Notes under the pieces: generated by a model | Told to the model about the DNA's origin: nothing | The model's input: the letters and a program-made list of their open reading frames with translations, nothing else | Database searches by the model: none | Translations under genes and position numbers: made by a program | Assembly: GCF_014656215.1 (NCBI RefSeq) | Contig: NZ_BNBZ01000049.1 | Location: 1 to 37,368, forward strand | Reading direction: 5' to 3' | Length of the DNA stretch: 37,368 nucleotides | Source: Streptomyces zaomyceticus | GTDB lineage: Bacteria; Actinomycetota; Actinomycetes; Streptomycetales; Streptomycetaceae | Part shown: positions 1-11,022 of the stretch, in pieces | Position numbering within the stretch: position 1 is the first letter of the stretch | How the letters are laid out: the number at the start of each line of letters is the position of its first letter

Positions 1-91
1 CAACGGCCCGATCACTTCCCATGCCTGATCAGTCAGTTCATGACGTCGCACCACGAACGGAGTAACGACCGATCGACATTGCGGACACGCC

Positions 92-1666
92 CTAGGGCGC
101 CAGCGGGGTGGTGATCTTCCAGCTCTGCGCAATGTTGCCGGCGGTGTTCTTGTAGTCCTGGGCCGCGTACAGACCGCCCTGCATCTGCTGGAGGTAGCGG
201 ACGGTCGGACCCTGGCCCCACTTGAAGGACGTGCCCGTGCCGGAGAGGCCCTTCACCGGGCACCAGGACGCCGCCGTGCGGAATGCGCTGCTGCGGTCGT
301 CGGCAGCGTTGATCACGTCGAGGTGCGGCTCGCCCTTGAGGAAGTGTCCGGGTTTGCGGACGGACTCGAAGGAGTAGCAGCCGGGCAGAGCCGCCAGCGA
401 GGGTACGACGACCCAGGTGGCGTCCTCGCGGTCGGCCTGCTTGCTGTTGGCGTCGACCGGGGCGATGAACGTGGCGTTGCCGTCCGGCGTGGACCGGCGT
501 ACGTGCCAGCCCGCGAGCTTCGCCTCGGTGGGCTGGAAGGACTGGCGGCGGGCGCGCTGGAGGTTGTCCTCCTTGAGGAACTCGGCGACGTTCTCGTCGG
601 TGCCGGCGAGCGCCTTCTTCGCGAGGGCGACCAGGTTGGGGTTGACTCCGCTGTTCGCGGCCGCGGCCTGGATCTGGAGCGCCAGCTTGCGATTGGCCTC
701 CGCGATCTTCTTGCGGCGGTTCTCGTCGTCGCGCTTGTACGCGGCGTCGGCACCGGTGTGGATGTACGCCTTCCACACCGCCGCGTCGGAGCTGAGCACG
801 GCGCGCTGCCCCTCGGCGTAGAGCTCGCCGCCCTTGAGGTCGGCCGGGGCCAGGCGGAGCAGCTCACGGATGAAGTTGTCGGCGCTCAGGGCGAGATGGG
901 CGTCGGTGACGGTGATGCGGAAGAGAGCGGCGGTGCTGGTTCGCGCGGCGATCTCCTTCTTGCGCTCCGCCTCCTTGCGGTTCTGCTCCTCCAGCTCCTC
1001 CAGCTCCTTGGCCACGTCGCGCTTGTGGGCCTCGCGCGCGCCGTTGACGATGAACTCCCGCCAGTCGGCGGGCTCCCCCGCCAGCGCCCTGAGCGCGGCG
1101 GCCTTCACCTCGGGGCCCGACGCGGCGTGCCGGGCGACGGCCCGGACGAAGTTGTCGTCGCTCAAGGCCAGCAGCTCGGGCGTGCTGGGGATGCCGATCG
1201 CCAGCAGCGCCTGGGACTTGGCGAGCCGGGCGACACGCTCGGCCTCGGCCTTGTCGCGCTCGCGCTGCTGGTCCAGGCGGTACGCGGTGTGGATGCCGGT
1301 GACGATGTAGGCCACATGGTCCGCGGGCACCGTGCTGCCCATCGCGAGTTCGGCGGCCGTCCGCACCGACTCCAGCTTCTCGCCCGCGTCGTTGGCCTTC
1401 TGCCACAGCGCGTGGATGAAGTCGTAGTCGCTGAGCAGCAGCACGTCGGCGGTGGGATCGAGGCGGACGACGGCCGCGGCGTCGACGCGCTCGGCGTCGG
1501 TCGTGCCGATCCCGGCGGCTCGGGCGACGACCTCGGCCGAGGGCTGCGCGACGGAGGCGCCCGCGGGGACGGCGGAGCCGGCCAGGGCGGTGAGTGCGGT
1601 GACGGTCACCAGGGGGCTCGTGAGGAGCATCCGGGTGCGCGCGGAGGTGTGGTGTCGGTTGTTCAT
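92..1666 (-). CDS. Secreted ALF-repeat protein with C-terminal AbfB domain
   Basis: Predicted exported 524-aa protein of unknown role. The start is the ATG at 1666, after GAGGAG on the minus strand, because it places an Ala/Thr/Leu-rich signal peptide (residues 12-38, ending near VPAGAS) at the N terminus; the open frame runs further upstream without such a signal. Three ALF-type repeats follow at about 78-131, 165-216 and 256-312, each of the form ALSxDNF(I/V)R...A(Y/H)KRD, with a degenerate fourth near 340-375. They are joined by charged helical linkers (about 133-150, 217-242, 311-335). Residues 384-522 resemble an AbfB (CBM42-type) beta-trefoil, with the CYSFESV...GHFL block typical of that fold. 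ALF repeats are common in actinomycetes and have no settled function; AbfB domains bind arabinofuranose side chains. A surface or secreted carbohydrate-binding scaffold is inference. Confidence 0.85.
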   Translation of the reverse strand: MNNRHHTSARTRMLLTSPLVTVTALTALAGSAVPAGASVAQPSAEVVARAAGIGTTDAERVDAAAVVRLDPTADVLLLSDYDFIHALWQKANDAGEKLESVRTAAELAMGSTVPADHVAYIVTGIHTAYRLDQQRERDKAEAERVARLAKSQALLAIGIPSTPELLALSDDNFVRAVARHAASGPEVKAAALRALAGEPADWREFIVNGAREAHKRDVAKELEELEEQNRKEAERKKEIAARTSTAALFRITVTDAHLALSADNFIRELLRLAPADLKGGELYAEGQRAVLSSDAAVWKAYIHTGADAAYKRDDENRRKKIAEANRKLALQIQAAAANSGVNPNLVALAKKALAGTDENVAEFLKEDNLQRARRQSFQPTEAKLAGWHVRRSTPDGNATFIAPVDANSKQADREDATWVVVPSLAALPGCYSFESVRKPGHFLKGEPHLDVINAADDRSSAFRTAASWCPVKGLSGTGTSFKWGQGPTVRYLQQMQGGLYAAQDYKNTAGNIAQSWKITTPLAP

Positions 1667-2178
1667 GCTGGGTCGGTTACTCCTCTGCCACCGCGATGGG
1701 CGGCACGACGTGAGCGGTGTAAAGGGGAGCGGCGGGCGGGGGCCCGGACCGGTGACGGCTTGCGGCTTGCGGCTTGCGGCTGACGCGGGATCCGCGGACG
1801 GAGGCGGTCGCGGGATGGCAGGTGGTACTGCCTCTGGCGGAGGCGTCCCGTCGTGTGTGCGGACATGACGGAGTACGCCACGGAGAGAGGGAGGGAAACT
1901 CCGTACGGCGGCGGAGAGAACGGTCTCCCCGGGCACTCGGAATTCCTTGAATACGGCGAGAACGCGCGCCGCATGTCTGATTTCCGCGAAGCGGTCTGTG
2001 GATTCTCCGGACGCGGGCTCAGTGACTTCCCGAGCCGTCCTTCATTTTCCGCGGGTGCAGCGACCGTTCACCTCGGACCCGTGCTTCGACCGGAATCGAC
2101 AGGAGTCGCCAGGGGTCGACAGGGACACGAGGAAGTATCGGCCGCTAGAGCCGGGACAGTTGACCGAACGCGAGCCGA
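1667..2178. other. Gene-free intergenic region with CGGCTTG heptamer repeat
   Basis: About 510 bases between two minus-strand genes, presumably carrying the promoter of the ALF/AbfB gene. A 7-bp unit CGGCTTG is repeated about 3.7 times at 1756-1781. I see no coding frame with a ribosome-binding site and recognisable product, and no convincing promoter. Confidence 0.5.
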
Positions 2179-2751
2179 TCAGCGGACGAAGCGGAGGCGC
2201 CATTCCTGGCTGGGAACGTTCTCGAAACACGTCACGACATACGCCGCGGGCTCCTCGCCCGGCGCGGTTCCGCCCAGAGTCAGGCACTCCTCGGGGGCGT
2301 CCAGCGGGTGCCAGCGGATCAGGTTCTTCTCACTGCCGTCGAAGAACTGCATTTCCCAGCGCTGGGCAGCGGAGTCGTCGCACCAGTTCTGCACGACCTC
2401 GGCCTTGGCCGAAGCCATGTGCGCCACGCACCGCCCGCTGTGCTTGGCGACGAGCTGCCAGCCGCCCTTGTCGTGCGGCACGGCGGTGAAGACCTGGTTG
2501 TCCGCGGTGTCGTCGCAGTTCCCCTCGACGGCGTGAGCGCCCTGGCGGAGACTGCCGTTCGCAATGGTCAGGCACTTGTCGCGGTACTTCACCTGGATCT
2601 GGGCGGTGAGGCCGGAGGAACTCGCGGCCGGCTGCGCGGCGGGCGCGGCCGCCCGGGACGCGGGCTCGTCGGCCTGGGCTGCAGCCGAGCCGCCGGTGAG
2701 CGCCGCGGCGGCGAGGCAGGCGGTCAGCACTAATCTGACGGTGCGGGACAT
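2179..2751 (-). CDS. Small secreted ricin-like beta-trefoil protein with a TTA codon
   Basis: 190-aa predicted secreted protein. A signal peptide (residues 1-28, Ala-rich, ending AAAQADEP) is followed by a Pro/Ala linker and one ricin-type beta-trefoil of about 130 residues. Its marks are repeated QxW-like elements (NQVF, QRWEM, QEWRL) and paired cysteines around KCLTI, NCDD, RCVA, WCDD, ECLTL and TCFE. Such domains usually bind sugars. I chose the ATG at 2751 because it begins the signal peptide; a GTG at 2790 would add 13 arginine-rich residues in front of it. Codon 7 is TTA (2731-2733), next to a rare AGA codon, so translation should depend on the bldA tRNA and be tied to development. The fold call is fairly safe; the ligand is unknown. 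Confidence 0.75.
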   Translation of the reverse strand: MSRTVRLVLTACLAAAALTGGSAAAQADEPASRAAAPAAQPAASSSGLTAQIQVKYRDKCLTIANGSLRQGAHAVEGNCDDTADNQVFTAVPHDKGGWQLVAKHSGRCVAHMASAKAEVVQNWCDDSAAQRWEMQFFDGSEKNLIRWHPLDAPEECLTLGGTAPGEEPAAYVVTCFENVPSQEWRLRFVR

Positions 2752-3364
2752 GGTTGATCCGTTCGTAGGAAAGCGGCGGCGCGACGGCACGGCGGCAGTG
2801 CACGCGCATGCGGGAGCGCCCGTACGACGCGGTGCGCGGACGGGCGCGTGCGTCGCAAGAGGAAGGAATACGGGAAGACCGAGGAGAAAGGGCCGGTTGA
2901 CGCATCCGAGGGCGCCACGGCAAGGTCGGTCAAACGCTGAGACGGGTGCCCCGGGAGTTCCGCGCGGAGAGCGCGGTCACGGCGCGGCCCGACGAATCAG
3001 CCGGTGCGCGGTCGCCGAAGGGCGTGACAGCCACTGAAATGGCGCTGTTGACATCCGTGTCGGTCATATCTGCGGCTCACGATGGAATCCCCCCGTTACG
3101 CAATGTTCTCCGGAGCACTTGCCCATTCGGTGAAGTGTGGTCGCACTCCACCGGCCCCCTCCGGTGCACCAGTCGGTCAAACTGGTTACCTCACCCTAAC
3201 CGGCGCGCGGGGAACATCGCAACGCGGGTTGAGCAATGTGTACTTCGCCATGTCCTCGGCCGGGTGCCCCGCACCTCACACCACCTCTCTTCTTCCTTTT
3301 CGGCGACTCCGCATTCGGACTGCGAACGTAAGGGGCGCACAACCTGGGGCTTCCGGGAGGAGCG
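2752..3364. other. Gene-free region upstream of the lectin-like gene
   Basis: About 610 bases without a supported gene. A possible minus-strand promoter for the lectin-like gene is TTGACC (2928-2933) and TCGGAT (2904-2909), spaced by 18 bases. Inverted repeats GGTTA/TAACC (3184-3201) and ACCAGT/ACTGGT (3168-3186) lie in the less GC-rich part; their meaning is unknown. Confidence 0.35.
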
Positions 3365-3400
3365 GGGCCGTCACGGCGGAAGGTCCCGCCGTGACGGCCC
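3365..3400 (-). terminator. Terminator hairpin of the xdh operon
   Basis: Perfect 15-bp inverted repeat (GGGCCGTCACGGCGG and its complement) around a 6-base loop, starting 10 bases after the xdhC stop codon. There is no U-tract, as is usual for Streptomyces terminators. Confidence 0.85.
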
Positions 3401-3409
3401 GGTGGCGTG

Positions 3410-4219
3410 TCAGCTCCCCTCGGCCTCGAAGGTGCGCAGCAGATCCGCGGCGACGCTCACGGCGATCGTCGCGGGTTCCTTGCCGGTGATGTCGCCCAGT
3501 CCGATCGGGGTCTTGATCCGGTCGATGGCGGACTCGTCGTGACCGCCCTCCGTGACGAGGCGTCTGCGGAAGCGTCCCCACTTGGCCGCCGACCCGATGA
3601 GCCCGACCGAACCGAGATGGGTGGTGCGCAGGGCGGCGTCGCACAGCGCCGCGTCCTCGGCGTGGTCATGGGTCATGACCAGGACGTGGGTGCCGTGCGG
3701 CAGTTCCTCGAGCACCTCCTCCGGCAGCAGCGGTGTGTGGTGCACATGGATCTGGGCCACCGCGTCCGCCAGGACGTCGAGCCGCTCCTCGGTGAGGATG
3801 TCGGACCGGCTGTCGATCAGATGGAGGTCGAGGTCCTGGCGTGCGAGGATGCGCGCCAGTTCCATCCCGACGTGCCCGACTCCGAAGATGGCCACCGCTC
3901 GTGCCACCGGGAGTGGTTCGAGCAGCACCGACACCGTGCCGCCGCAGCACTGCACGCCGTGCCGGTTGGTCACCTTGTCGTTCAGTGCGAAGTCGAGCAG
4001 TTCCGGCTCGGACTCGGCCGCGACGATCATCTCCCGGGCCCGGTCGATCGCGACCGCCTCGACATTGCCGCCACCGATCGAGCCCCAGGTTTCGCTCCGC
4101 CCCACCACGAGCTTCGCACCGGCGTCACGGGGCGCATGGCCGCGTACGGTCGCGACGGTGACGAGCACGCCGGGCTCCCGGCGTGCTCGCAGCCGGGTGA
4201 CCGCGGCGACCCAGGTCAT
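3410..4219 (-). CDS. xdhC: XdhC family protein, molybdenum cofactor insertion for xanthine dehydrogenase
   Basis: 269-aa XdhC/CoxF-type protein. Family members bind and sulfurate the molybdenum cofactor and insert it into the XdhAB enzyme in the cytoplasm. The N-terminal domain carries REPGVLVTVATVRG and SIGGGNVE, with a QCCGG cysteine pair near residue 91. The C-terminal part is a Rossmann-like domain beginning at AIFGVGHVGMELA. The gene is last in the xdhA-xdhB-xdhC operon. The stop of xdhB lies at 4221-4223, one base before the ATG at 4219; an in-frame GTG at 4228 would overlap that stop and add three residues. I prefer the ATG because the family typically starts at the (S/T)WV motif. A strong hairpin terminator follows. 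Confidence 0.9.
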   Translation of the reverse strand: MTWVAAVTRLRARREPGVLVTVATVRGHAPRDAGAKLVVGRSETWGSIGGGNVEAVAIDRAREMIVAAESEPELLDFALNDKVTNRHGVQCCGGTVSVLLEPLPVARAVAIFGVGHVGMELARILARQDLDLHLIDSRSDILTEERLDVLADAVAQIHVHHTPLLPEEVLEELPHGTHVLVMTHDHAEDAALCDAALRTTHLGSVGLIGSAAKWGRFRRRLVTEGGHDESAIDRIKTPIGLGDITGKEPATIAVSVAADLLRTFEAEGS

Positions 4220-4220
4220 G

Positions 4221-6628
<2,408 letters not shown>

Positions 6629-6632
<4 letters not shown>

Positions 6633-8140
6633 GCCGACACCGCCTCGGTGGTCTGTGCGAACGTCTTCAGCAGGCTCTGGCCGAGCATCGCGGAGCGGTA
6701 GTCGGCGCTGGCACGGTGATCGTTCATGGGGGTGCCCTCGGCCCGCAGCACCTCGGCCGCGGCCTCGACGGTCTCCGCCGCCCACGGCCTGCCCTCCAGG
6801 GCCGTCTCGGTGGCGAGGGCGCGGATCGGGGTGGCGGCCACGCCGCCCAGGCCGATGCGTGCCCTGCGCACGATGCCGTCCTCGATGTCGAGCGCGAAGG
6901 CGGCCGCGACGCTGGAGATGTCGTCGAAGCGCCGCTTGGCGATCTTGTGGAAGGCGGTGACCGGCGACAGCGGCAGCGGGACCCGTACCGCCCGGATCAG
7001 CTCGTCGGGCCGGCGCACGCTCTGCCGGTAGCCGGTGAAGTAGTCCGCCAGTGCGACCTCGCGCTCGCCGTCGGCGTCGGCGAGCACCAGCGAGGCCTCC
7101 AGCGCGAGCAGTACCGGCGGGCTGTCACCGATCGGGGAGCCGGTCCCCAGGTTGCCGCCCAGGGTCGCGCCGTTGCGGATGAGCCGGGACGCGAACTGCG
7201 GGAACAGATCGGCGAGGAGCGGGACACCGCCGTCGAGGCGACGCTCGATCTCGGTGAGCGTCAGCGCCGCCCCGATCTCGATGTGGTCGGACTCGACCCG
7301 CAGCTCCCGCAGTTCGGGCAGCCGGTCGACCGCCACCACGCAACCCGCCCGGCGCGAACGGATGTTGACCTCCACACCCCAGTCGGTGGAACCGGCGACC
7401 ACCACGGCGTCAGGGCGCTCGCGCAGCAGCCGCAGCGTCTCGGCCAGGGTGTTCCTGCGCAGGAACGCGCTGTCGTCCCGCACGTAGTCGGTGGCGACCG
7501 GCGCGGGCGGGGACTGCTCGCGGCGCCGGGCGAGCGGGTCCTCGGCGAGGGGCGTGCCGACGGCGAAGGCGGCATCTCGGATGGGGCGATAGCCGGTACA
7601 GCGGCACAGGTTTCCGCTCAGCGCGTGGAGGTCGAAGCCGTTCGGGCCGTGCTCGTGGTCGGTGCCGTCACCGTCGCGGTGGCCGGCGGCGGTGTCGGTG
7701 CCGTCCGCCACCCCCTGGGCCGGCTCGGCGCTCGCCCGGCGGTCGGGGCGGTAGTACTCGGCGGCCATGCTGCAGACGAACCCCGGTGTGCAGTAGCCGC
7801 ATTGGGAGCCGCCGCGGACCGCCATCTCCTCCTGCACCGGGTGCAGGGTGGGCGCCGTGCCGGGCCGGCCGGCCGTGGCGAGTCCCTCCGAGGTGATGAG
7901 CTCCTGACCGTCGAGCGCCGCGGCCGGGACCAGACAGGCGTTGACCGCCACCCAGTCGGTGGGCCGGTGCACCCCGGGACGGGCCACGAGGACGGAACAG
8001 GCGCCGCATTCGCCTTCGGCGCAGCCCTCCTTGGTTCCGGTGAGGCCCCGTTCGCGCAGGAAGTCCAGCACCGTGGTGTGGGGCGCGGCGGGAGCGAGAG
8101 GTGTTTCTTTCCCGTTGACGGTGATCCGCGCGGCTACCAT
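6629..8140 (-). CDS. xdhA: Xanthine dehydrogenase FeS/FAD subunit
   Basis: 503-aa electron-transfer subunit. Residues 4-80 form the plant-type [2Fe-2S] domain with ligands C40, C45, C48 and C69. The second [2Fe-2S] domain has C114xxC117 and C179xC181. The rest is an FAD-binding domain of the CO-dehydrogenase medium-subunit type with ATLGGNLGTGSPIGD, ending in its C-terminal domain. Unusual is a low-complexity Asp/Gly/His insertion (about 132-168) between the two cysteine pairs of the second cluster. The start is the ATG at 8140, preceded by GAAGG at good spacing; the frame is open upstream but without recognisable protein. It heads the xdhABC operon. No TetR-type regulator lies beside it, so regulation is not evident from the neighbours. 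Confidence 0.92.
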
Positions 8141-8362
8141 GACGGCCCTTCGATTCGGTGCGGAGTCGGTCGATTCATCAGGTTCGCCAATGTCCGGGCA
8201 ACTTTCTGTGCTCAGGGGCGCCACGGGACGGGAGCGGGCGCGAAGCGGCACGTGACAGCGGTGTGCCGGGGGTGGTGAGGGAGGACCGGCGCGTGACAGT
8301 GACGTGCCGGAGGTGACCGGGGAAGCGGGGTGTGCCGCGGAAGGGCACAGCGGGACGGCGTA

Positions 8363-8440
8363 CTAGCAGCCGTGCGCGATACGACCCGGAACCCAGACCG
8401 TGGTGTGGGCGAGGCGACTCAGATCGGAGCAGGTGTCCAT
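8363..8440 (-). CDS. Possible 25-aa leader peptide upstream of xdhA
   Basis: Short frame (ATG at 8440, TAG at 8363-8365) encoding 25 residues that begin MDTCSDLSRL and end IAHGC. AGGAGG lies about ten bases before the ATG, slightly farther than ideal. It ends 222 bases before the xdhA start on the same strand, so it could be a translated leader of the xdh transcript. I do not recognise the peptide; no homologue is known to me. Chance is a real alternative. Confidence 0.28.
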   Translation of the reverse strand: MDTCSDLSRLAHTTVWVPGRIAHGC

Positions 8441-8477
8441 CCGCCGGTCGCCTCCTCTCGGTCTCCATGGGTGATCG

Positions 8478-8492
8478 TTGACCGCAAGTTAA
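8478..8492. promoter_or_regulatory. Imperfect 15-bp palindrome, possible operator
   Basis: On the minus strand this reads TTAAC-TTGCG-GTCAA, with four of five arm positions complementary. It lies just upstream of the possible xdhA leader peptide and in an AT-richer patch, where a promoter would be expected. The binding protein is unknown. Confidence 0.25.
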
Positions 8493-8574
8493 TGGCTGAC
8501 GCCACGGAGGTCAAGCATGCGCTCCCGGCGCTTCCTCGCCCGTGCCGTACGACCGGCCCGGCACCGTGCCGCAC

Positions 8575-8606
8575 CCTCACCGGGCGGCGAGACACGCCCG
8601 GTGAGG
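8575..8606 (-). terminator. 12-bp hairpin downstream of the aldo/keto reductase gene
   Basis: Perfect inverted repeat CCTCACCGGGCG / CGCCCGGTGAGG with an 8-base loop, about 210 bases beyond the reductase stop. It may terminate transcription from that gene before the xdh promoter. There is no U-tract. Confidence 0.55.
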
Positions 8607-8817
8607 AGCGGGACCCCTGAGGGCGCCGGCATGGGGTTGAGGGGATTCCCGTCGTGCGGTGCGAACCGGTCGCATCCGGTGAGCACGGCGGGAAGGCCCG
8701 GGGCCGGGTGACGGCGGTCCGGGCTCCCGTTCGCCGGTCCCGGTCCCGGCCCCCGACTCCGGCCTGCGCCGTACGAGGGGATCGAGGCCGGTAGAGGTCG
8801 CGGGTGGCGCTCGCGGC

Positions 8818-9810
8818 TCAGGGGCGGGCCAGCGTGTCGACGAGGGTGAGTTCCTCGGTGTCGAAGTCGAGGTTGCCCAGGGCGGCCACACTGTCCTCGA
8901 GCTGTCGTGCGCTGCTCGCTCCCACCAGGGCGGAGGTGACGCGGCCGCCGCGCAGCACCCAGGCGAGGGCGAGCTGGGCCAGGGTCTGGCCACGGGACGC
9001 GGCGATGTCGTTCAAGGCGCGCAACCGGGTCACCAGGTCCTCGGTGAGGGCGTCGCGGTTCAGGAAGGGGCTGTCGCTCGCGGCCCGGGAGTCCTCGGGG
9101 ATGCCGTCCAGGTAGCGTCCGGTGAGCAGGCCCTGTTCCAGCGGGGAGTAGGCGATGGAACCGATCCGCAGGTCGTCGAGGGCGTCGAGCAGGCCCTCCT
9201 CCTCCGGACGTCGGTCGAGCATCGAGTAGCGCGGCTGATGAAGGGTGAGCGGCGTGCCGAGTTCGCCCAGGATGCGGGCGGCCTCGCGGGTCTGCCCGGC
9301 CGAGTAGTTGGAGACGCCGACGTAGAGCGCCTTGCCCTGCTGGACCGCGGAGTGCAGGGCGCCCATGGTCTCCTCCAGGGGCGTCTCCGGATCGAAGCGG
9401 TGCGAGTAGAAGATGTCGACGTGGTCGAGGCCGAGCCGGCTCAGGCTCTGGTCCAGCGACGACAGCAGGGACTTGCGGGAACCCCACTCACCGTACGGCC
9501 CGGGCCACATCAGGTATCCCGCCTTGGTGGAGATGACCAGTTCGTCGCGGTAGGGCGCGAAGTCCGTCCGCAGGAACTCGCCGAGGGCGGACTCGGCCGC
9601 GCCGGGCGGCGGGCCGTAGTTGTTCGCCAGGTCGAAGTGGGTGATCCCGAGGTCGAAGGCACGGCGCAGGATGGCGCGCTGGGTCTCGGCCGGGCGGTCC
9701 GGGCCGAAGTTGTGCCAGAGCCCCAGGGAGAGGGCGGGCAGCTTCAGGCCGCTGTGTCCGGAGCGCCGGTAGGGCATGTCGTCGTATCGATCGGAATGTG
9801 CGGTGTACAA
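8818..9810 (-). CDS. YghZ-type aldo/keto reductase (TTG start)
   Basis: 330-aa NADPH-dependent oxidoreductase of the aldo/keto reductase family. The relatives I recognise (E. coli YghZ/Gpr, L-glyceraldehyde-3-phosphate reductase) share LPALSLGLWHNFG, THFDLANNYGPPPGAAE and VDIFYSHRFD. The catalytic tetrad Asp/Tyr/Lys/His is visible as D in FDLANNYG, Y in NNYG, K in STKAG and H in YSHR. The E. coli protein starts about 12 residues before the LPALSLG strand motif, at a segment ending ERYGQM; here SDRYDDM matches it and the first codon in register is a TTG at 9810, preceded by GGAG five bases upstream. A start at the internal ATG (9777) would lose this conserved segment. The gene is divergent from a LysR regulator. 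Confidence 0.85.
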   Translation of the reverse strand: MYTAHSDRYDDMPYRRSGHSGLKLPALSLGLWHNFGPDRPAETQRAILRRAFDLGITHFDLANNYGPPPGAAESALGEFLRTDFAPYRDELVISTKAGYLMWPGPYGEWGSRKSLLSSLDQSLSRLGLDHVDIFYSHRFDPETPLEETMGALHSAVQQGKALYVGVSNYSAGQTREAARILGELGTPLTLHQPRYSMLDRRPEEEGLLDALDDLRIGSIAYSPLEQGLLTGRYLDGIPEDSRAASDSPFLNRDALTEDLVTRLRALNDIAASRGQTLAQLALAWVLRGGRVTSALVGASSARQLEDSVAALGNLDFDTEELTLVDTLARP

Positions 9811-9901
9811 GGCGACTCCGTGGCGTGGCGAACGGCGCACGGTGATCCGTGCGCGGCGGGTCTGTCGTGGCGTGACCCAATCTCCCCCGCCCTCGGGGCA
9901 T

Positions 9902-9930
9902 GAATCCAACAGGAGAATCCGATGGGATTC
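9902..9930. promoter_or_regulatory. Half-sites GAATCC / GAATCC / GGATTC in a divergent promoter
   Basis: GAATCC occurs at 9902-9907 and 9915-9920, and its complement GGATTC at 9925-9930. The last two form a 6-4-6 palindrome ending 20 bases before the lysR start. Position and multiple half-sites fit a LysR-type regulator that represses itself and controls the divergent reductase gene. Confidence 0.5.
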
Positions 9931-9950
9931 AGCGCATAGGCTTCTGAGTC

Positions 9951-10835
9951 ATGGAACTGCGTCATCTTCAGCACTTCGTCGCCGTCGCCGAGGACCGGCA
10001 CTTCACACGGGCCGCGGAGCGGCTGATGGTCTCCCAGTCCGGTCTCTCGGCATCGATCCGCGCCCTGGAGCGGGACCTGAGGGCGCCCCTGTTCGTACGG
10101 AGCACCCGCCGGGTGACGCTGACGGAGGCCGGGAGGGCGCTGCTGGTCGAGGCGGAGCGCATCCTGGCACAGGTACGGGCCGCGCACGAGGCGGTGGCGG
10201 CCGTACAGGGCGTGATGCGCGGGACGCTCTCCCTCGGGGCCGAGCAGTGTGTCGCCGGAGTGCACGTCGCGGGGCTGCTGGCCGCGTTCAGGCGGCGGCA
10301 CCCGGAGGTGGAGATACGGCTCCGGCAGGAGGGTGGGCTCGCCCTGGCCGAGGACGTCGCCGCGGGGCGGCTCGACCTGGCCTTCGCCTACCGCACCCGG
10401 GCGGACTCCGACCAGCTGCGGTCGGTGCCGCTGGCGACCGAGCCGATGACCCTGCTGTGCCACTCCGAGCACCCGCTCGCCGCGACCGGCCCGGACCTCA
10501 CCCTCCGAGGCCTCGCCGAGGAGGTCTTCGTGGACTTCCACCCCGGCTGGGGGCCGCGCCGGGCCACGGACGAGGCCTTCGCCTCCGCGGGCGTACCGCG
10601 GACCGTGAGCCTGGAGGTGAACGACGTGCACAGCCTTCTGGACCTGGTGGAGGAGGGCCTCGGTGTCGCTGCCGTACCTCGGCATTTCCGGCACAAACGG
10701 GACTCCCTGCACGCCGCCCCTCTCGCCGGCACCGACGAGGCGGTCTACGAGACGGTGGCCCTGCTGCCACCGCCGCATGCCACGAGCCCGGCAGCCCGAG
10801 CGCTGATGAAGCTGCTGGAGCGAGGCAGACGCTGA
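9951..10835 (+). CDS. LysR family transcriptional regulator
   Basis: 294-aa LysR-type regulator. Residues 1-60 are the winged helix-turn-helix (MELRHLQHFVAVAED, FTRAAERLMVSQSGLSASI, FVRSTRRVTLTEAG). Residues 90-290 form the two-lobed effector domain with the usual turn near VEEGLGVAAVPRH. It is divergent from the aldo/keto reductase gene with 140 bases between the starts, the classic LysR arrangement, so the reductase is its likely target. The effector cannot be inferred from sequence. A short hairpin follows the stop codon. Confidence 0.92.
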   Translation: MELRHLQHFVAVAEDRHFTRAAERLMVSQSGLSASIRALERDLRAPLFVRSTRRVTLTEAGRALLVEAERILAQVRAAHEAVAAVQGVMRGTLSLGAEQCVAGVHVAGLLAAFRRRHPEVEIRLRQEGGLALAEDVAAGRLDLAFAYRTRADSDQLRSVPLATEPMTLLCHSEHPLAATGPDLTLRGLAEEVFVDFHPGWGPRRATDEAFASAGVPRTVSLEVNDVHSLLDLVEEGLGVAAVPRHFRHKRDSLHAAPLAGTDEAVYETVALLPPPHATSPAARALMKLLERGRR

Positions 10836-10866
10836 CGGCCTCATGGCCCCGACGAGGACGAGGCCG
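10836..10866 (+). terminator. Weak hairpin after lysR
   Basis: CGGCCTC (10836-10842) pairs with GAGGCCG (10860-10866) directly after the stop codon. The 7-bp stem with a 17-base loop makes it a modest terminator candidate. Confidence 0.35.
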
Positions 10867-11007
10867 CGCCCCGAACCGCCCCGTCCGGTCTCCCTGCCCG
10901 TCGAGCTGGTCCCCCGCCCCTCGTCGGTGTCGGCGGCCCGCCGCACTCGCGAGGCCCGGTCCGCCTCACCGGCGGCGTTGCGCTCGGCCGACGACGGGCA
11001 CGACGTC

Positions 11008-11022
11008 TAGTCTCGGCCTGTG
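11008..11022 (+). promoter_or_regulatory. Candidate leaderless promoter of the membrane protein gene
   Basis: A -10-like TAGTCT (11008-11013) lies exactly six bases before the GTG start at 11020, and there is no Shine-Dalgarno sequence. This is the spacing expected of a leaderless transcript. No good -35 box is visible. Confidence 0.4.

Larger units (their letters stand above)
8141..8817. other. Long leader/intergenic region upstream of xdhA
   Basis: About 680 bases between xdhA and the downstream end of the aldo/keto reductase gene. It must hold the xdh promoter. It contains a 25-codon reading frame (8363-8440), an imperfect palindrome (8478-8492) and a 12-bp hairpin (8575-8606), listed separately. 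Confidence 0.5.

Noticed and set aside
1756..1781. CGGCTTG heptamer repeat considered as a regulator array
   Set aside because: Seven-base units in an otherwise featureless spacer fit simple slippage; no dyad or nearby promoter supports binding sites.
3184..3201. GGTTA-N8-TAACC resembling part of a DmdR1/IdeR iron box
   Set aside because: It needs one insertion and one deletion to match the iron-box consensus, and no iron-related gene follows.
8517..8711. 64-codon plus-strand frame with a good GGAGG six bases before ATG
   Set aside because: The product is Arg/Pro/Gly-rich and unrecognisable, a perfect hairpin (8575-8606) lies inside it, and no promoter is evident. The ribosome-binding match alone is not enough.
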